Below are positions 44,012 to 53,629 of a stretch of DNA of 64,000 nucleotides, piece after piece. Each line of letters starts with the position of its first letter. Positions within the stretch are counted from its first letter, which is position 1. Under the pieces are notes generated by a model, which made no database searches, was not told the DNA's origin, and saw nothing but the letters and a program-made list of their open reading frames with translations. This DNA comes from Prevotella sp. (GTDB lineage: Bacteria > Bacteroidota > Bacteroidia > Bacteroidales > Dysgonomonadaceae). The stretch lies in contig JAITVV010000063.1 of assembly GCA_031285625.1 (NCBI GenBank), forward strand, positions 62,001-126,000, in the 5' to 3' direction. Both the position numbers and the translations under genes were made by a program.

Positions 44012-44924
44012 TGTTTAATGCCGCAAAGAATTGAGGAGTGAGCCCTTGGTTTGCCAGCATTTGTTTATATTCTACATCTATATCTTCTTTATTAGCCAAA
44101 TTATAATAATCGTCCAGAGTTTCTATATTTTCTCTTTGTACTATTATGGTTGCTGTTCTAATTATTTTTCTTAACCATTCGGGCATTTCAACACCACTAA
44201 TATTTTCAAAGATAGAAACAATATCTGTTCTTAATTTTATAAAATGAATCCATCTTATTGCAAAATCCAAATAGTCTCTATTCTTCGATTCTTTCTCTTC
44301 GTCCATAAGCCAATAATAGGATGCGTAGCTAAGAGTAAAATCAAGAGATGGAGAACCAAGTCCTGCACCAATATCCAATGACGCCCCCCACCATTTACCT
44401 CTATCATAGGCTTCGTCAACTGATAATACAGCCAAAGTAGGTTTACCATCATCAGCTCCGGCAAAATATGTACCTCCAAAACTAATTCCTAAACCTGCCT
44501 TCAATTTTACACTGATACTACTTGCCATAAACCATTCCTCCCATGAGCTTGGAGTAACTCTGATATCTGAACATTTCCTGAAAGCAAGAAAAGGAGATGC
44601 ATTAACGCTAATGCTACCACTTAGCTTAAAGAAGCTTGCTGCCTTTTTGGGATCAATCAGACTTTTAATTGTATCTTTAATACCTCTTGTTATAATAGTA
44701 TCTATAGAATAGCCCAAATGTAAATATAAAAATGGATACCAGGCAAATTCACCCACTGTAAATACTGTATAGTTTATACCTCCACGCCCCATCAGATCCA
44801 CAAGTTTTGTTAGACTTACACTACCATCTAGTTCTAGATTATACCCAAAAGCTTTAGGTATAAAGTCTTCTATTGATACTTCCGATGATTTTTCTTCTAC
44901 TTCTGCAATTAGTATATCATTCAT
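43980..44924 (-). CDS. Unknown VgrG-linked protein, 314 aa (candidate effector)
   Basis: No recognised domain and no signal peptide. Residues about 60-215 are rich in Gly, Ser and aromatic residues in alternating patterns (GLGISFGGTYFAG, GASLDIGAGLGSPSLDFTLS), suggestive of membrane-active beta structure. The C terminus (about 230-314) is helical and acidic, ending in NNGESEDEYFA. The gene starts one base after the vgrG stop and overlaps the first candidate immunity gene. Position immediately after vgrG is where cargo effectors lie, and membrane-anchored partners would fit a toxin acting at the inner membrane. All of this is inference from context. Confidence 0.7.
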   Translation of the reverse strand: MNDILIAEVEEKSSEVSIEDFIPKAFGYNLELDGSVSLTKLVDLMGRGGINYTVFTVGEFAWYPFLYLHLGYSIDTIITRGIKDTIKSLIDPKKAASFFKLSGSISVNASPFLAFRKCSDIRVTPSSWEEWFMASSISVKLKAGLGISFGGTYFAGADDGKPTLAVLSVDEAYDRGKWWGASLDIGAGLGSPSLDFTLSYASYYWLMDEEKESKNRDYLDFAIRWIHFIKLRTDIVSIFENISGVEMPEWLRKIIRTATIIVQRENIETLDDYYNLANKEDIDVEYKQMLANQGLTPQFFAALNNGESEDEYFA

Positions 44925-44925
44925 A

Positions 44926-47076
44926 TTATTCTTTTTCTTTTACTTCAATATCTATTGGTTCACTTATTCTAGCAATGCCATCAGCACCAACAGTACCTGT
45001 TAGTGTAAGCTCTTTAATACCTTTTTTTACATCTTTTCCATTCTTTTCTTTAATTTTGATCGAGATTGTTTCATTCTCTTCATAATTTCGAGTTTGTACG
45101 ATAACATTTATTCTATCACCAATAGATGCCTTAGATATTTTTTTTGTCATATCTTCATTCATCCACTTGATGTCAATAATTTGTTTTTCTTTATCATAAA
45201 TAAATTCACCTTTTTCCGGAACTTCATTAATATCAGGAGCCTTTTGCTCTATTTTACTCATAGCGGTAATAAGGGAATTTCCTCCATACATATGCATTTG
45301 CTTCTTAGCCCCGAATTCAGTATTGCCATCCGTATACCCTATAAGTTGCTTCTTTCCATAAAGATCAAGCTCTCTATTGGATGATATTTCTATATTTCCT
45401 CCGCTGGCAACAATTGTTTTTCGTCTGCTGTCCTGACTAGTATCCCGGCCTGCTACAATCGAAACATCCCGGCCTATTTTGGTTATGGTATCTCTACCGA
45501 CGTTCGTTTTTATGTCTTCTTCAATCTCGAATTCTAAGTTTTTAGATTTTACTCTTATCGTTTCCGGAGCTGTAATTTCAATATTCTTACCTTTAGAATC
45601 AAGGTGTATTACATTCCCGTTCTTATCTTTAATAGTAATACTTAGAGTGTCGTCGGCATCATCGAGACGAATGGTATGGCCGCTACGGGTTATAATACTT
45701 TTCAGATGATTTTCTTTCAATCCTCCTCGGGCAAATGACTTAGGAAACATACTTCCTGACACATAAGGCCTTGACGGATCAGAATTGATAAAATTGACCA
45801 TAACTTCATCTCCAATTTCGGGAATGAATATAAATCCACGCCCTGCACCTGAATCACCACCTGCATCGGGTGTCTGCACCCGTATCCAGTTAGTAGTCTT
45901 TTCCAGAATCTGCTGCCACTGAAACTGTACACGTACTCGTCCCATCCCCTGAGGATCGGCATTATCCACCACTACTGCACGTTGAGAGTTGACAGACGGA
46001 GTCTGTATATGATAAACAGGTATTTGTTCCAGATCTGCACGTATTCCGGAAAAACTATTTCCATAGGTGCCTTCCTGATTAATAGTATGAGTAACCTGCG
46101 TTACTAAAAAGTTTCCTGAAGTAGTATCCACTTTCATTCCCTTGGGATATGCTACATTGATGACCTTTCCAATTCCTATTTTGCAGGTATGGCTTGTGCA
46201 TTTTAGTACCAGCATTTCAGCAATATCTCTTGAGCGCTCCAGATCGAGCATTTCCATCATTGTCCCTTGCATGTCTACTATACCATCATAAGGACGATTG
46301 CTCTCCATATTGAATAGTATATCTGACTTTTCTGATACAATTTTCTGATATCCGGAAACTTTAGGGCGTAATGAGTCTGTGCCTGCTATCCATTCCTGAT
46401 CATTTTCCACAGAATAATCGTATTGCTGAGATTTCGCCGATTTGAGATTTGCCTCCAATTGCATTGAGGTTATATCTACATCATAAATAACAGGTATAGC
46501 ATCGCTTAGCATCGGCAGCCCAAAATAAATATTTGAGCCATTATCGGAATAAAAAGCCTCACCATAAAGTCCACTCAGGCGATTAAGGAAATCAAAGCAA
46601 GTTTCGTTCCACATCGACAGATATCCTATCGGGCGATTATATTTAGGTTTGCTTATAATATTAGCTCCGTTTCCGGTGTTATCTACAACTTGCGATACTA
46701 TATTCTCTAATATCTGGTCACTAAAAGAATTGACAGCTGACTTACCATCCAGTTTGATAGTTTCACTTATTCCCTGAAAAAGAATATTGTTTTGTTGTCC
46801 ATGCTTACCAAGGAAAGTAACATTGTTAATTATTCCGAAAAATGTATTTGTTTCGCCTGTCTATCTGTGACGGAATTCGATCATTATTGACTCTCCGATT
46901 TTTTTCAGTATTCCTACCGGATCACCCATCCACCCGCTTTTATCCAACTCCTCATAGTCAATTAACACATTACATGTATGATGTTGATTAAAGCCCTGAT
47001 TAAGTTCAAGCGTGACAAAATGAACGATATTTCCGGCCACAGTGACTGTTGCTTCTACCGTATTTAAATAGAACAT
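44926..47076 (-). pseudogene. vgrG: VgrG (TssI) spike protein gene with in-frame TAG at 46861-46863
   Basis: VgrG of the Bacteroidota T6SS, forming the puncturing spike. Reading from ATG 47076 gives 71 residues of the N-terminal phage-GPD-like fold (VHFVTLELNQGF) up to EFRHR, then TAG, then the same frame continues without any stop to 44926 (TGETNTFFGIINNVTFLG). Later come the gp5 OB-fold (GMGRVRVQFQWQQ, GFIFIPEIGDEVMVNF), the beta-helix region (SGHTIRLDDADDTLSI) and a C-terminal extension (about 100 residues) that may hold cargo. Total 716 codons, otherwise intact. The stop may be a mutation or sequence error. No other T6SS structural gene is in the window, so this is an orphan vgrG locus. 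Confidence 0.88.
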
Positions 47077-47301
47077 TAATTATGTAGTTTTTAAGTGTTA
47101 AGTTATAAAATTCCTTCCCTATAATGAGATAAATTTTGCGTCGCAATATAGCAATTTTCTCACTAAACATGCACATTTTTATCTTCTTTATTTTCAGTTT
47201 TTCCAATTTTTTACTCTTACTATTACGGTTTTAAAATAAAAGCTCCTAATAATTTTTAGAATTATCTTTTACAAAAGATCAACATTGTTAATAAATATTA
47301 A

Positions 47302-47309
47302 TACATTTG
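47302..47309 (+). promoter_or_regulatory. -7 element for the kelch lipoprotein gene
   Basis: TACATTTG fits TAnnTTTG, 54 bp before the ATG at 47364. It overlaps an alternative TTG start at 47307, so that start is unlikely. Confidence 0.45.
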
Positions 47310-47363
47310 AAGGATGAAGTGTTATATCTATATTTTTTTGTTAGCCTAAAAAATCAATTTATC

Positions 47364-49067
47364 ATGTTTAAGCAACTATTACTTATTCTTTGCTTTATTT
47401 GTATATACTCCAGCTGCACAAAAGAAAATCATATTTATGAAGAGTTCGCCCCTCCTACTTTTGAGATTCTATCTTGCGAAATTCTATCAGCTGATGAATG
47501 TATTATAGAAGTAGAGGTTAATTGTGGTGTAGGAGCAAAATTACATTCTATAAATATCGAATTAAATGATATTACAGACAATACAAATGAGGCTATTCAT
47601 AAATCTTTTTCTTTGAATGAGGAAGAGAACCAAATAGTTAAAGCTCAGATAAGAGTACCTAATGAAAAGCATGATTACAGGACACTTGTAACATTAAAAT
47701 CTACAAAAAATGTCTATGATAGTAATCCTTTTTTTCTTCGCTTTTCAGAAGAATTTAGCCAAGATGGCATAAAATATATTTATTTTAGTCCTTCTGGTTT
47801 TCATGTTGACTATGTAGATGGTGTAGAAAAAATAGCATTAAACTTAAAAAAAGGACAACAATTCTACTTTATGGTAGAATACAGCAAACTTATCTTAAAA
47901 GAAAACAGTATACAAGTTAAGCTGAATGGAAAACATCAACTCGAAGTGGATCCTCATTCTTATGGAATCTCATACGATGGAGAAATAGGTATTCATTGTA
48001 CCTTGCCCAATGACATAGCCCCCGGAGTATACGATGTACATGTCTATATAAATGATTTGGAATACATTTTAGATTATAAAATTAAGATTTTACGAGGTAG
48101 TAGTGAGATATTATATATTGATTCAAGACCCGGAAAAGATGGATATCTAGGTATAATTGCAAACTACTTCACTATAGATAATAAAGCATATTTTATACAT
48201 GATGGAGGGGGATATTGGTATGTCCTCTGCTTCGATCTTAAAACAATGAAGTGGGAAAAGAAAAAGAATATAACGATTGCTAGTCCGTATCAAAATTCTT
48301 ATGTATCAAAAGAGAGAATTAAAGCTAAGAATAAAAACTATTTCCTTTTCGGTATGTATAAGACGGATCCTTTTGATGAAATATCTAGATATGAATCAAT
48401 TGCAATATGGGAATACAAAGATACAAATGATTCTTGGTCTCAATTATCAACATATCCTGGATTAGGAAATAGGGATTTTACCTCTTTTACTATTGATAAT
48501 AAGGTATATATTGGGGGAGGTCTGAAAGATATTTATAATGATAAAAAATCTTTGACAGAGGTAGAAAGTGTGACTGATTTCTGGGAGTATAATATCGTGA
48601 CTAAAGAATGGAAAAGAATTAAAGATTTACCATATAGTGCATTTCCTTATTATGATTATATTAACTCTACTACGACATCAGATGATAAGAATGCCTTTGT
48701 TTTTACTACAACCAGGCAATTATGGAAGTACGACACCGCCAATGATAATTGGATGGAATTAACACCTTTAAAGCAAGGTCCATATACGCGCACTCATGGC
48801 AAGCTTTTGTATAAAAAAAATAAGTTATATCTTACAGGTACTTATGTAAATAGTATTGTTGGCTACTCTCCAGATGTATGGGAGTATGACTTAACATCAA
48901 ATAAGTGGGAATTATTTGATGTTCAAGAATATTATTTCGACCAACCGTATGGCAGTGTTGGAGCTGGAATTCCGGCATTTATCTATGAAGATATTTTATA
49001 CCTAGGATGCGGGACTCTACCATATGCTTATGAAAAAGATTTATTTTATAAAGTAAATATTAAATGA
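47364..49067 (+). CDS. Kelch-type beta-propeller lipoprotein, 567 aa
   Basis: Surface or periplasmic lipoprotein. The signal peptide ends in a lipobox (IYSSC near residue 17). Residues about 30-240 look like two Ig/IPT-like sandwiches (PPTFEILSCEILSADE, APGVYDVHVYINDL). The remainder is a kelch-type propeller with repeated W-Y/W-E signatures: YVLCFDLKTMKWEKK, AIWEYKDTNDSWSQL, DFWEYNIVTKEWKRI, LWKYDTANDNWMELT, DVWEYDLTSNKWELF. The start at 47364 (MFKQLLLI) fits the promoter and signal peptide. Followed after 3 bp by another lipoprotein gene. No substrate can be inferred. Confidence 0.83.
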   Translation: MFKQLLLILCFICIYSSCTKENHIYEEFAPPTFEILSCEILSADECIIEVEVNCGVGAKLHSINIELNDITDNTNEAIHKSFSLNEEENQIVKAQIRVPNEKHDYRTLVTLKSTKNVYDSNPFFLRFSEEFSQDGIKYIYFSPSGFHVDYVDGVEKIALNLKKGQQFYFMVEYSKLILKENSIQVKLNGKHQLEVDPHSYGISYDGEIGIHCTLPNDIAPGVYDVHVYINDLEYILDYKIKILRGSSEILYIDSRPGKDGYLGIIANYFTIDNKAYFIHDGGGYWYVLCFDLKTMKWEKKKNITIASPYQNSYVSKERIKAKNKNYFLFGMYKTDPFDEISRYESIAIWEYKDTNDSWSQLSTYPGLGNRDFTSFTIDNKVYIGGGLKDIYNDKKSLTEVESVTDFWEYNIVTKEWKRIKDLPYSAFPYYDYINSTTTSDDKNAFVFTTTRQLWKYDTANDNWMELTPLKQGPYTRTHGKLLYKKNKLYLTGTYVNSIVGYSPDVWEYDLTSNKWELFDVQEYYFDQPYGSVGAGIPAFIYEDILYLGCGTLPYAYEKDLFYKVNIK

Positions 49068-49070
49068 ATT

Positions 49071-50579
49071 ATGAAGTTAGGTATTCAATACTATATTAGC
49101 TTATTTTTATTATTACTAGTTTTATGTCCATCATGTAGCAATGAAGATATTCTTGTGCCGGCAGAAGAGCCTATAATTGAAGAAGGAGGAGACGAGACTA
49201 TTATTATTGGAGATATTGATGTATCGATAGAAGAAATAAAAGATATTGATTTGTTTCTAAAATGGTATCCTGTGAATAATGTAACTTCTTATGAAATTGT
49301 AATTAATGACACCATGACGATCAAAGATGGGATTGTTATGGAAGATTATTTGGATTATTACTATTTCAGGCTAGCAAATCTAACACCGAATACAACCTAT
49401 AAAATTACTCTTCGTGCAATTAGTAAAGACTTAAATGTAAAAACATCAATAATACAGACCAAAACAAAAAAGAGTTTCGTAGACCAGATAATAACTATTC
49501 CTGTAGATTTTCAAGAATATGACCCTGATATATGGTCTCCATTTTATAAGTATATCAATACTTCAGACGGAGGGGCTGCTATTGCGGGAAGTTTAAGTAA
49601 ACATGGAAAAACATATACTGTCTTGATTAAACTCACGAGCTCGTATAATATAGAATGGATATGTCATATGGAAGGAAGCCCCAGATTTACACCTCATGAA
49701 CCAACAATGGATTTAATTGAATGTTTCGATAAAGGATTTATAGTTGTAAATAACTTGAATGTTTATAAAATTAACAATAAAGGTAGTACCTCTTGGCAAA
49801 TATCTGAATTCAGTAATGATTATGAGGGGTTGTCTTCTGTTGTTGAATTACCCGATAAGAGTATTTTACTTATTGGCCGATCTTCTAAAAATTGGGGGCA
49901 ATTGAACATTGGAATTGAAGGACTTATGGTAAAATTAAATCCACAAGGAATCCTTGTTTGGAAAAAATATTATCATTCTTCAATTGAAAACTTTTTTGAA
50001 AAAATAATACTTAAACCTGATGGAAATTTATTTATTGCAGGAACTAAAGATATAAACAATGCTAATTATGAAACGCTCAGCGACATAAGAAAGGCTATTT
50101 GTGTTATTGAAATAAATCAGAACGGAGATATTATAAGAGAATTAGTTTATAAGTATCAAAACATTCCTTATGATGAGTATGCTTCTTTAAACAACCTCAT
50201 TTCACACGATGGCTATTATTATATTATCGGAAGGTCACATTCCAGTTTCGATAAAACGTTTTTAACAAAAATAGATACTAAAGGAAATATAATTTGGCAG
50301 AAAAGAGGAGATGATGATGGAGAATATTCTTCAAATATAAGTTTGTCAGGAATGGGAAACAAAACCCTATTCATATATTCTTTTATACATTCACAAGTAT
50401 CCATATTAAAGGAAATAGATCTGAATGGTAATACAATAAAAGAAGTTGAATTCCGAAAATTCCCTAGTGGATATCCTAATGGAATATATTGTGGACAGGA
50501 TAAAAAAGGGAGATTTATTTATGTTACTGATGGAGGACAAATTCTATTTATCAATTTAGACGGATACAGATACGAATAA
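49071..50579 (+). CDS. FN3-domain lipoprotein with propeller-like C terminus, 502 aa
   Basis: Lipobox LCPSC near residue 22 after a hydrophobic leader, then an acidic linker. A fibronectin type III domain follows (about 50-135, DLFLKWYPVNNVTSYEIVIN, NLTPNTTYKITLRAIS). The rest has repeated strands of the type GGAAIAGSLSKHGKTY, VKLNPQGILVWKKYY, TKIDTKGNIIWQK, each ending in a W-x-K or similar motif, as in PQQ/delta-60-like propellers. Operon partner of the kelch lipoprotein. Its function is unknown; it may be a surface adhesin or binding protein (inference). Confidence 0.8.
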   Translation: MKLGIQYYISLFLLLLVLCPSCSNEDILVPAEEPIIEEGGDETIIIGDIDVSIEEIKDIDLFLKWYPVNNVTSYEIVINDTMTIKDGIVMEDYLDYYYFRLANLTPNTTYKITLRAISKDLNVKTSIIQTKTKKSFVDQIITIPVDFQEYDPDIWSPFYKYINTSDGGAAIAGSLSKHGKTYTVLIKLTSSYNIEWICHMEGSPRFTPHEPTMDLIECFDKGFIVVNNLNVYKINNKGSTSWQISEFSNDYEGLSSVVELPDKSILLIGRSSKNWGQLNIGIEGLMVKLNPQGILVWKKYYHSSIENFFEKIILKPDGNLFIAGTKDINNANYETLSDIRKAICVIEINQNGDIIRELVYKYQNIPYDEYASLNNLISHDGYYYIIGRSHSSFDKTFLTKIDTKGNIIWQKRGDDDGEYSSNISLSGMGNKTLFIYSFIHSQVSILKEIDLNGNTIKEVEFRKFPSGYPNGIYCGQDKKGRFIYVTDGGQILFINLDGYRYE

Positions 50580-50716
50580 TAAAGAACCCATTTCTCCGAA
50601 TCAGATGTTTCTTTAAAAATCTACTAATCCAAATCTATTCCAGTCCCTATTCTAACCCCAAATAAAAAACGACTGAAAATCATTATTGATAATCAGTCGT
50701 TTAATTAAATATTTTG

Positions 50717-50787
50717 TTGTCTCATTAGGATTCGAACCTAAACAGGCAGTGCCAGAAACTGCAGTGCTACCGTTACACCATGAGACA
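50717..50787 (-). tRNA. tRNA-Gln (CTG)
   Basis: 71-nt tRNA on the minus strand. The acceptor TGTCTCA pairs with TGAGACA, the anticodon stem GCAGT/ACTGC carries loop TTCTGGC with anticodon CTG, and the T-arm GGTTCGAATCC is canonical. Discriminator A. It follows tyrS on the same strand after a hairpin. Confidence 0.93.
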
Positions 50788-50821
50788 ATATTGTTTGCTA
50801 CCGCAAAGTAACAAACAATAT
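50788..50821 (-). terminator. Hairpin between tyrS and tRNA-Gln
   Basis: ATATTGTTTG and CAAACAATAT form a perfect 10-bp stem with a 14-nt loop. The loop holds TTACTTTG, one mismatch from a -7 element, so a tRNA promoter may lie in it. No T-tract; could also be a processing site between tyrS mRNA and tRNA. Confidence 0.45.
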
Positions 50822-50823
50822 TT

Positions 50824-52116
50824 CTATTTCGCAATCAACAAAAAGTAATTTTTCTTTCCTTTTTGCGCTATTATATATTTTCCTGCTATCAGATGAGACG
50901 TACTAATCACATCATCAAAGTTTTCCAACTTTTCTTTGTTAATCATTACACCACCTGCCTGAACAGTCTTACGCATTTCTCCTTTTGAAGGGAAAGCAGT
51001 AGTTTTCTCAGCTAACAGGTCTACAGCTTTTATTCCTTCCGAAAGTTCATCTTTGGAAATATCAAAGGTAGGTACACCTTCAAATACCTGTAAGAATGTT
51101 TCCTCATCAAGTTTTTTTAGTGTATCGGCTGTTGCATTACCAAAAAGAATATTTGAGGCTTCTACAGCCTGATTATAATCTTCTTCGGAATGAACCATTA
51201 CTGTTACTTCTTTTGCCAAACGTTTCTGTAACGGACGAAGGTGTGGAGCAGCTTTTTGTTCTGCAACCAAAGCTTCAATTTCCTCTTTGCTGAGAGCTGT
51301 AAATATCTTAATATACTTTTCAGCATCCTCATCGCTTACGTTCAACCAGAACTGGTAGAATTTATATGGAGAAGTATATTTTCTTTCCAACCATACATTT
51401 CCCGATTCAGTTTTTCCAAATTTAGTTCCGTCTGCTTTTGTTATCAGTGGACATACCAAGGCAAAAGCTTCACCTCCTGTTTTGCGACGGATAAGCTCAG
51501 TACCTGTAGTTATATTTCCCCACTGGTCCGAGCCGCCCATCTGTATACGGCAACCCAACGACTGATATAGGTGAAGATAATCATATGCCTGCATCAACTG
51601 GTAGGAAAACTCAGTAAACGACATACCTTCCGCAGCCTCTCCGCTAAGACGTTTCTTAACAGAATCTTTGGCCATCATATAGTTTACTGTAATATGTTTT
51701 CCTATGTCACGGATAAAGCTCAAAAACGAGTAGTCCTTCATCCAGTCATAGTTGTTTACCAACAATGCCGCATTGGGCTTGTCAGACTCGAAATCGAGAA
51801 ACTTTGCAAGTTGTTTCTTTATCGATTCCTGATTGTGGCGAAGAGTAGGTTCATCCAACAGATTACGTTCGGCAGACTTCATAGAAGGGTCACCGATCAT
51901 ACCTGTTGCGCCACCGACAAGGGCAATCGGACGATGTCCTGCACGCTGAAAATGCTTCAATATCATTACACTGACAAGATGCCCGATGTGTAATGAGTCG
52001 GCAGTAGGATCGATACCTACATAGCCGGAAGTCAATTCCTTTTGCAGTTGTTCTTCCGTACCTGGCATGATTTCTTGTATCATGCCTCTCCATCTTAATT
52101 CTTCAACAAAATTCAT
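50824..52116 (-). CDS. tyrS: Tyrosyl-tRNA synthetase, 430 aa
   Basis: Class I aminoacyl-tRNA synthetase charging tRNA-Tyr. HIGH motif in [14 protein letters not shown] near residue 45, tyrosine pocket [25 protein letters not shown]-equivalent KFGKT in [13 protein letters not shown], and a C-terminal S4-like RNA-binding region ([20 protein letters not shown]). Complete. Promoter on the minus strand at 52162-52169. Confidence 0.97.
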   Translation of the reverse strand: MNFVEELRWRGMIQEIMPGTEEQLQKELTSGYVGIDPTADSLHIGHLVSVMILKHFQRAGHRPIALVGGATGMIGDPSMKSAERNLLDEPTLRHNQESIKKQLAKFLDFESDKPNAALLVNNYDWMKDYSFLSFIRDIGKHITVNYMMAKDSVKKRLSGEAAEGMSFTEFSYQLMQAYDYLHLYQSLGCRIQMGGSDQWGNITTGTELIRRKTGGEAFALVCPLITKADGTKFGKTESGNVWLERKYTSPYKFYQFWLNVSDEDAEKYIKIFTALSKEEIEALVAEQKAAPHLRPLQKRLAKEVTVMVHSEEDYNQAVEASNILFGNATADTLKKLDEETFLQVFEGVPTFDISKDELSEGIKAVDLLAEKTTAFPSKGEMRKTVQAGGVMINKEKLENFDDVISTSHLIAGKYIIAQKGKKNYFLLIAK

Positions 52117-52161
52117 CGAATTAGGTTTATTAATACTATGTTACTAATTTTAGTTAGTGTG

Positions 52162-52169
52162 CAAAAGTA
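52162..52169 (-). promoter_or_regulatory. -7 element for tyrS
   Basis: TACTTTTG on the minus strand, about 45 bp before the tyrS ATG. The rest of the 349-bp gap (52117-52465) is AT-rich with no coding signal; TTACTTTG at 52416-52423 on the plus strand is a possible weak promoter for the following gene. Confidence 0.5.
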
Positions 52170-52465
52170 CGACCTTATTTCGGAATAGAAAAAAAGTTAT
52201 ATAAAAATGTTTGATATACTGCCAGTTATTTTTCTATTGCCTGAGGCTTTGATTATTTCTGCATTCTTAGACAAAACTATCCATTAGTCTACATTTGAGC
52301 AAAATTGAAATTATGCTTTCTTTAAATTCTACATGCGTAGACATTAATTTCTTTTCCTGTATCGAAAGGTGGAAATTTACAGCAGATTTGTTTTTTACAT
52401 CATTTCCGAATGATTTTACTTTGTTTATGAAACATAAATTATCAAAGTTAATTAATAATTCAGGG

Positions 52466-53593
52466 ATGAAAAAACAAGGATTAATAATCATATTTCTAAT
52501 ATTTTTTATGCCGGCTGTATCTGGGCAAGTAACTATAGGTTCAGGCAAACCTCCTGAAAAAGCAGCCTTGTTACAGCTAAAAACACAGGAGGCAGCGACA
52601 GAAGGTGGTGCTACAACAGGTGAAAATGGAGGAGGCCTCTTACTGCCTCGTGTAGAGTTAAATAACCAAACGGATTTGACCCCGTTTATATCACAGGGGG
52701 AAATGAATGATGAAGTATATTCTAATCTAAAACTAAGGCACAGAGGGCTTATCGTTTATAACCTTTCTGCAAATAATAGCTTTACACCAGGTATTTATAA
52801 TTGGGATGGACAGAGATGGCAAGCAATATATACAAAAGATGGTTCTGTAGAAAAGAATGTCTGGTTATTAAAGGGGAATAACAACACTAATCCTGATAAT
52901 AATTTCTTAGGAACTATTGACAACAAAGACCTGTCTATAAGAACACAAGGCATTGAGAGGATGCGGATAACTAAAGATGGAAAAATAGGTATAAAAACAG
53001 TTCAAGACCCGGTAACAGATCTTGAAGTAAACGGTACTACCCAGTTAAATAGTACCTTATACCTAAAAAATGCTCCTGCTGCACCTACTGAGGATGTAGC
53101 CCAACTTGTAGTGGATGATAAAGGAAAAGTATACTCAATATCTTCTTCGACAGGTAATACTAAGATGCTTAATTATATCAAATATACTTTTACAAATCTG
53201 GCAGATAAAACATCTCCGGTGAAAGGAAATGGAATCGCTTGCGACTTTAATACAATGATCCCTACAAGTGATTATACTCTGGTTGTTGTAGGATCTTCTT
53301 TTAAGACTGATCATCAGCAAAATGGGTTAAAAGTTACATCAGGAATTGGCACATATACATCACAATCTGTATACGCAGATAAACGAAAAACCATAATAGA
53401 TGGATCCGAAATCGAACACTGGACAATTCAGGCCAATTATCTGGGAGGAGAGACAGCGAGCGGTAATGGAGGCGAATGGACTATATATTGTTTAGCTATC
53501 AATAATTCCTCAGTAAAGACATTACCTACTATTTACTTTAACATGGGAAGTTCTTCAACAGGAGAGGCTAATGCAAAGCCCGAAGGGTTATAG
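52466..53593 (+). CDS. Secreted QVTIG-type protein, paralog 1, 375 aa
   Basis: Signal peptide (1-20, FMPAVSGQ) then QVTIGSGKPPEKAALLQLKT and TTGENGGGLLLPRVEL, a segment common to secreted proteins of Bacteroidota. The middle repeats the RITKDGKIGIKT-x-P-LEVNGT pattern of fibre-like surface proteins (as in GIGTT-x-P-x-L-x-VNG repeats). The C-terminal 170 residues form a beta-rich domain (YTLVVVGSSFKTD, HWTIQANYLGG) ending in AKPEGL. Start chosen at 52466 (MKKQGLIII) because earlier ATGs lack a signal peptide. Very like the next gene; surface adhesin is a guess. Confidence 0.8.
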   Translation: MKKQGLIIIFLIFFMPAVSGQVTIGSGKPPEKAALLQLKTQEAATEGGATTGENGGGLLLPRVELNNQTDLTPFISQGEMNDEVYSNLKLRHRGLIVYNLSANNSFTPGIYNWDGQRWQAIYTKDGSVEKNVWLLKGNNNTNPDNNFLGTIDNKDLSIRTQGIERMRITKDGKIGIKTVQDPVTDLEVNGTTQLNSTLYLKNAPAAPTEDVAQLVVDDKGKVYSISSSTGNTKMLNYIKYTFTNLADKTSPVKGNGIACDFNTMIPTSDYTLVVVGSSFKTDHQQNGLKVTSGIGTYTSQSVYADKRKTIIDGSEIEHWTIQANYLGGETASGNGGEWTIYCLAINNSSVKTLPTIYFNMGSSSTGEANAKPEGL

Positions 53594-53629
53594 GCATAAA
53601 TATCATATAGAACCTGAAAAAAGAAAATT

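Noticed and set aside
46861-46863. Amber recoding (pyrrolysine-like) in vgrG
   Set aside because: No reason to expect it in this phylum; mutation or error is more likely.
50652-50834. 60-codon ORF over tRNA-Gln
   Set aside because: The tRNA fold explains the sequence.
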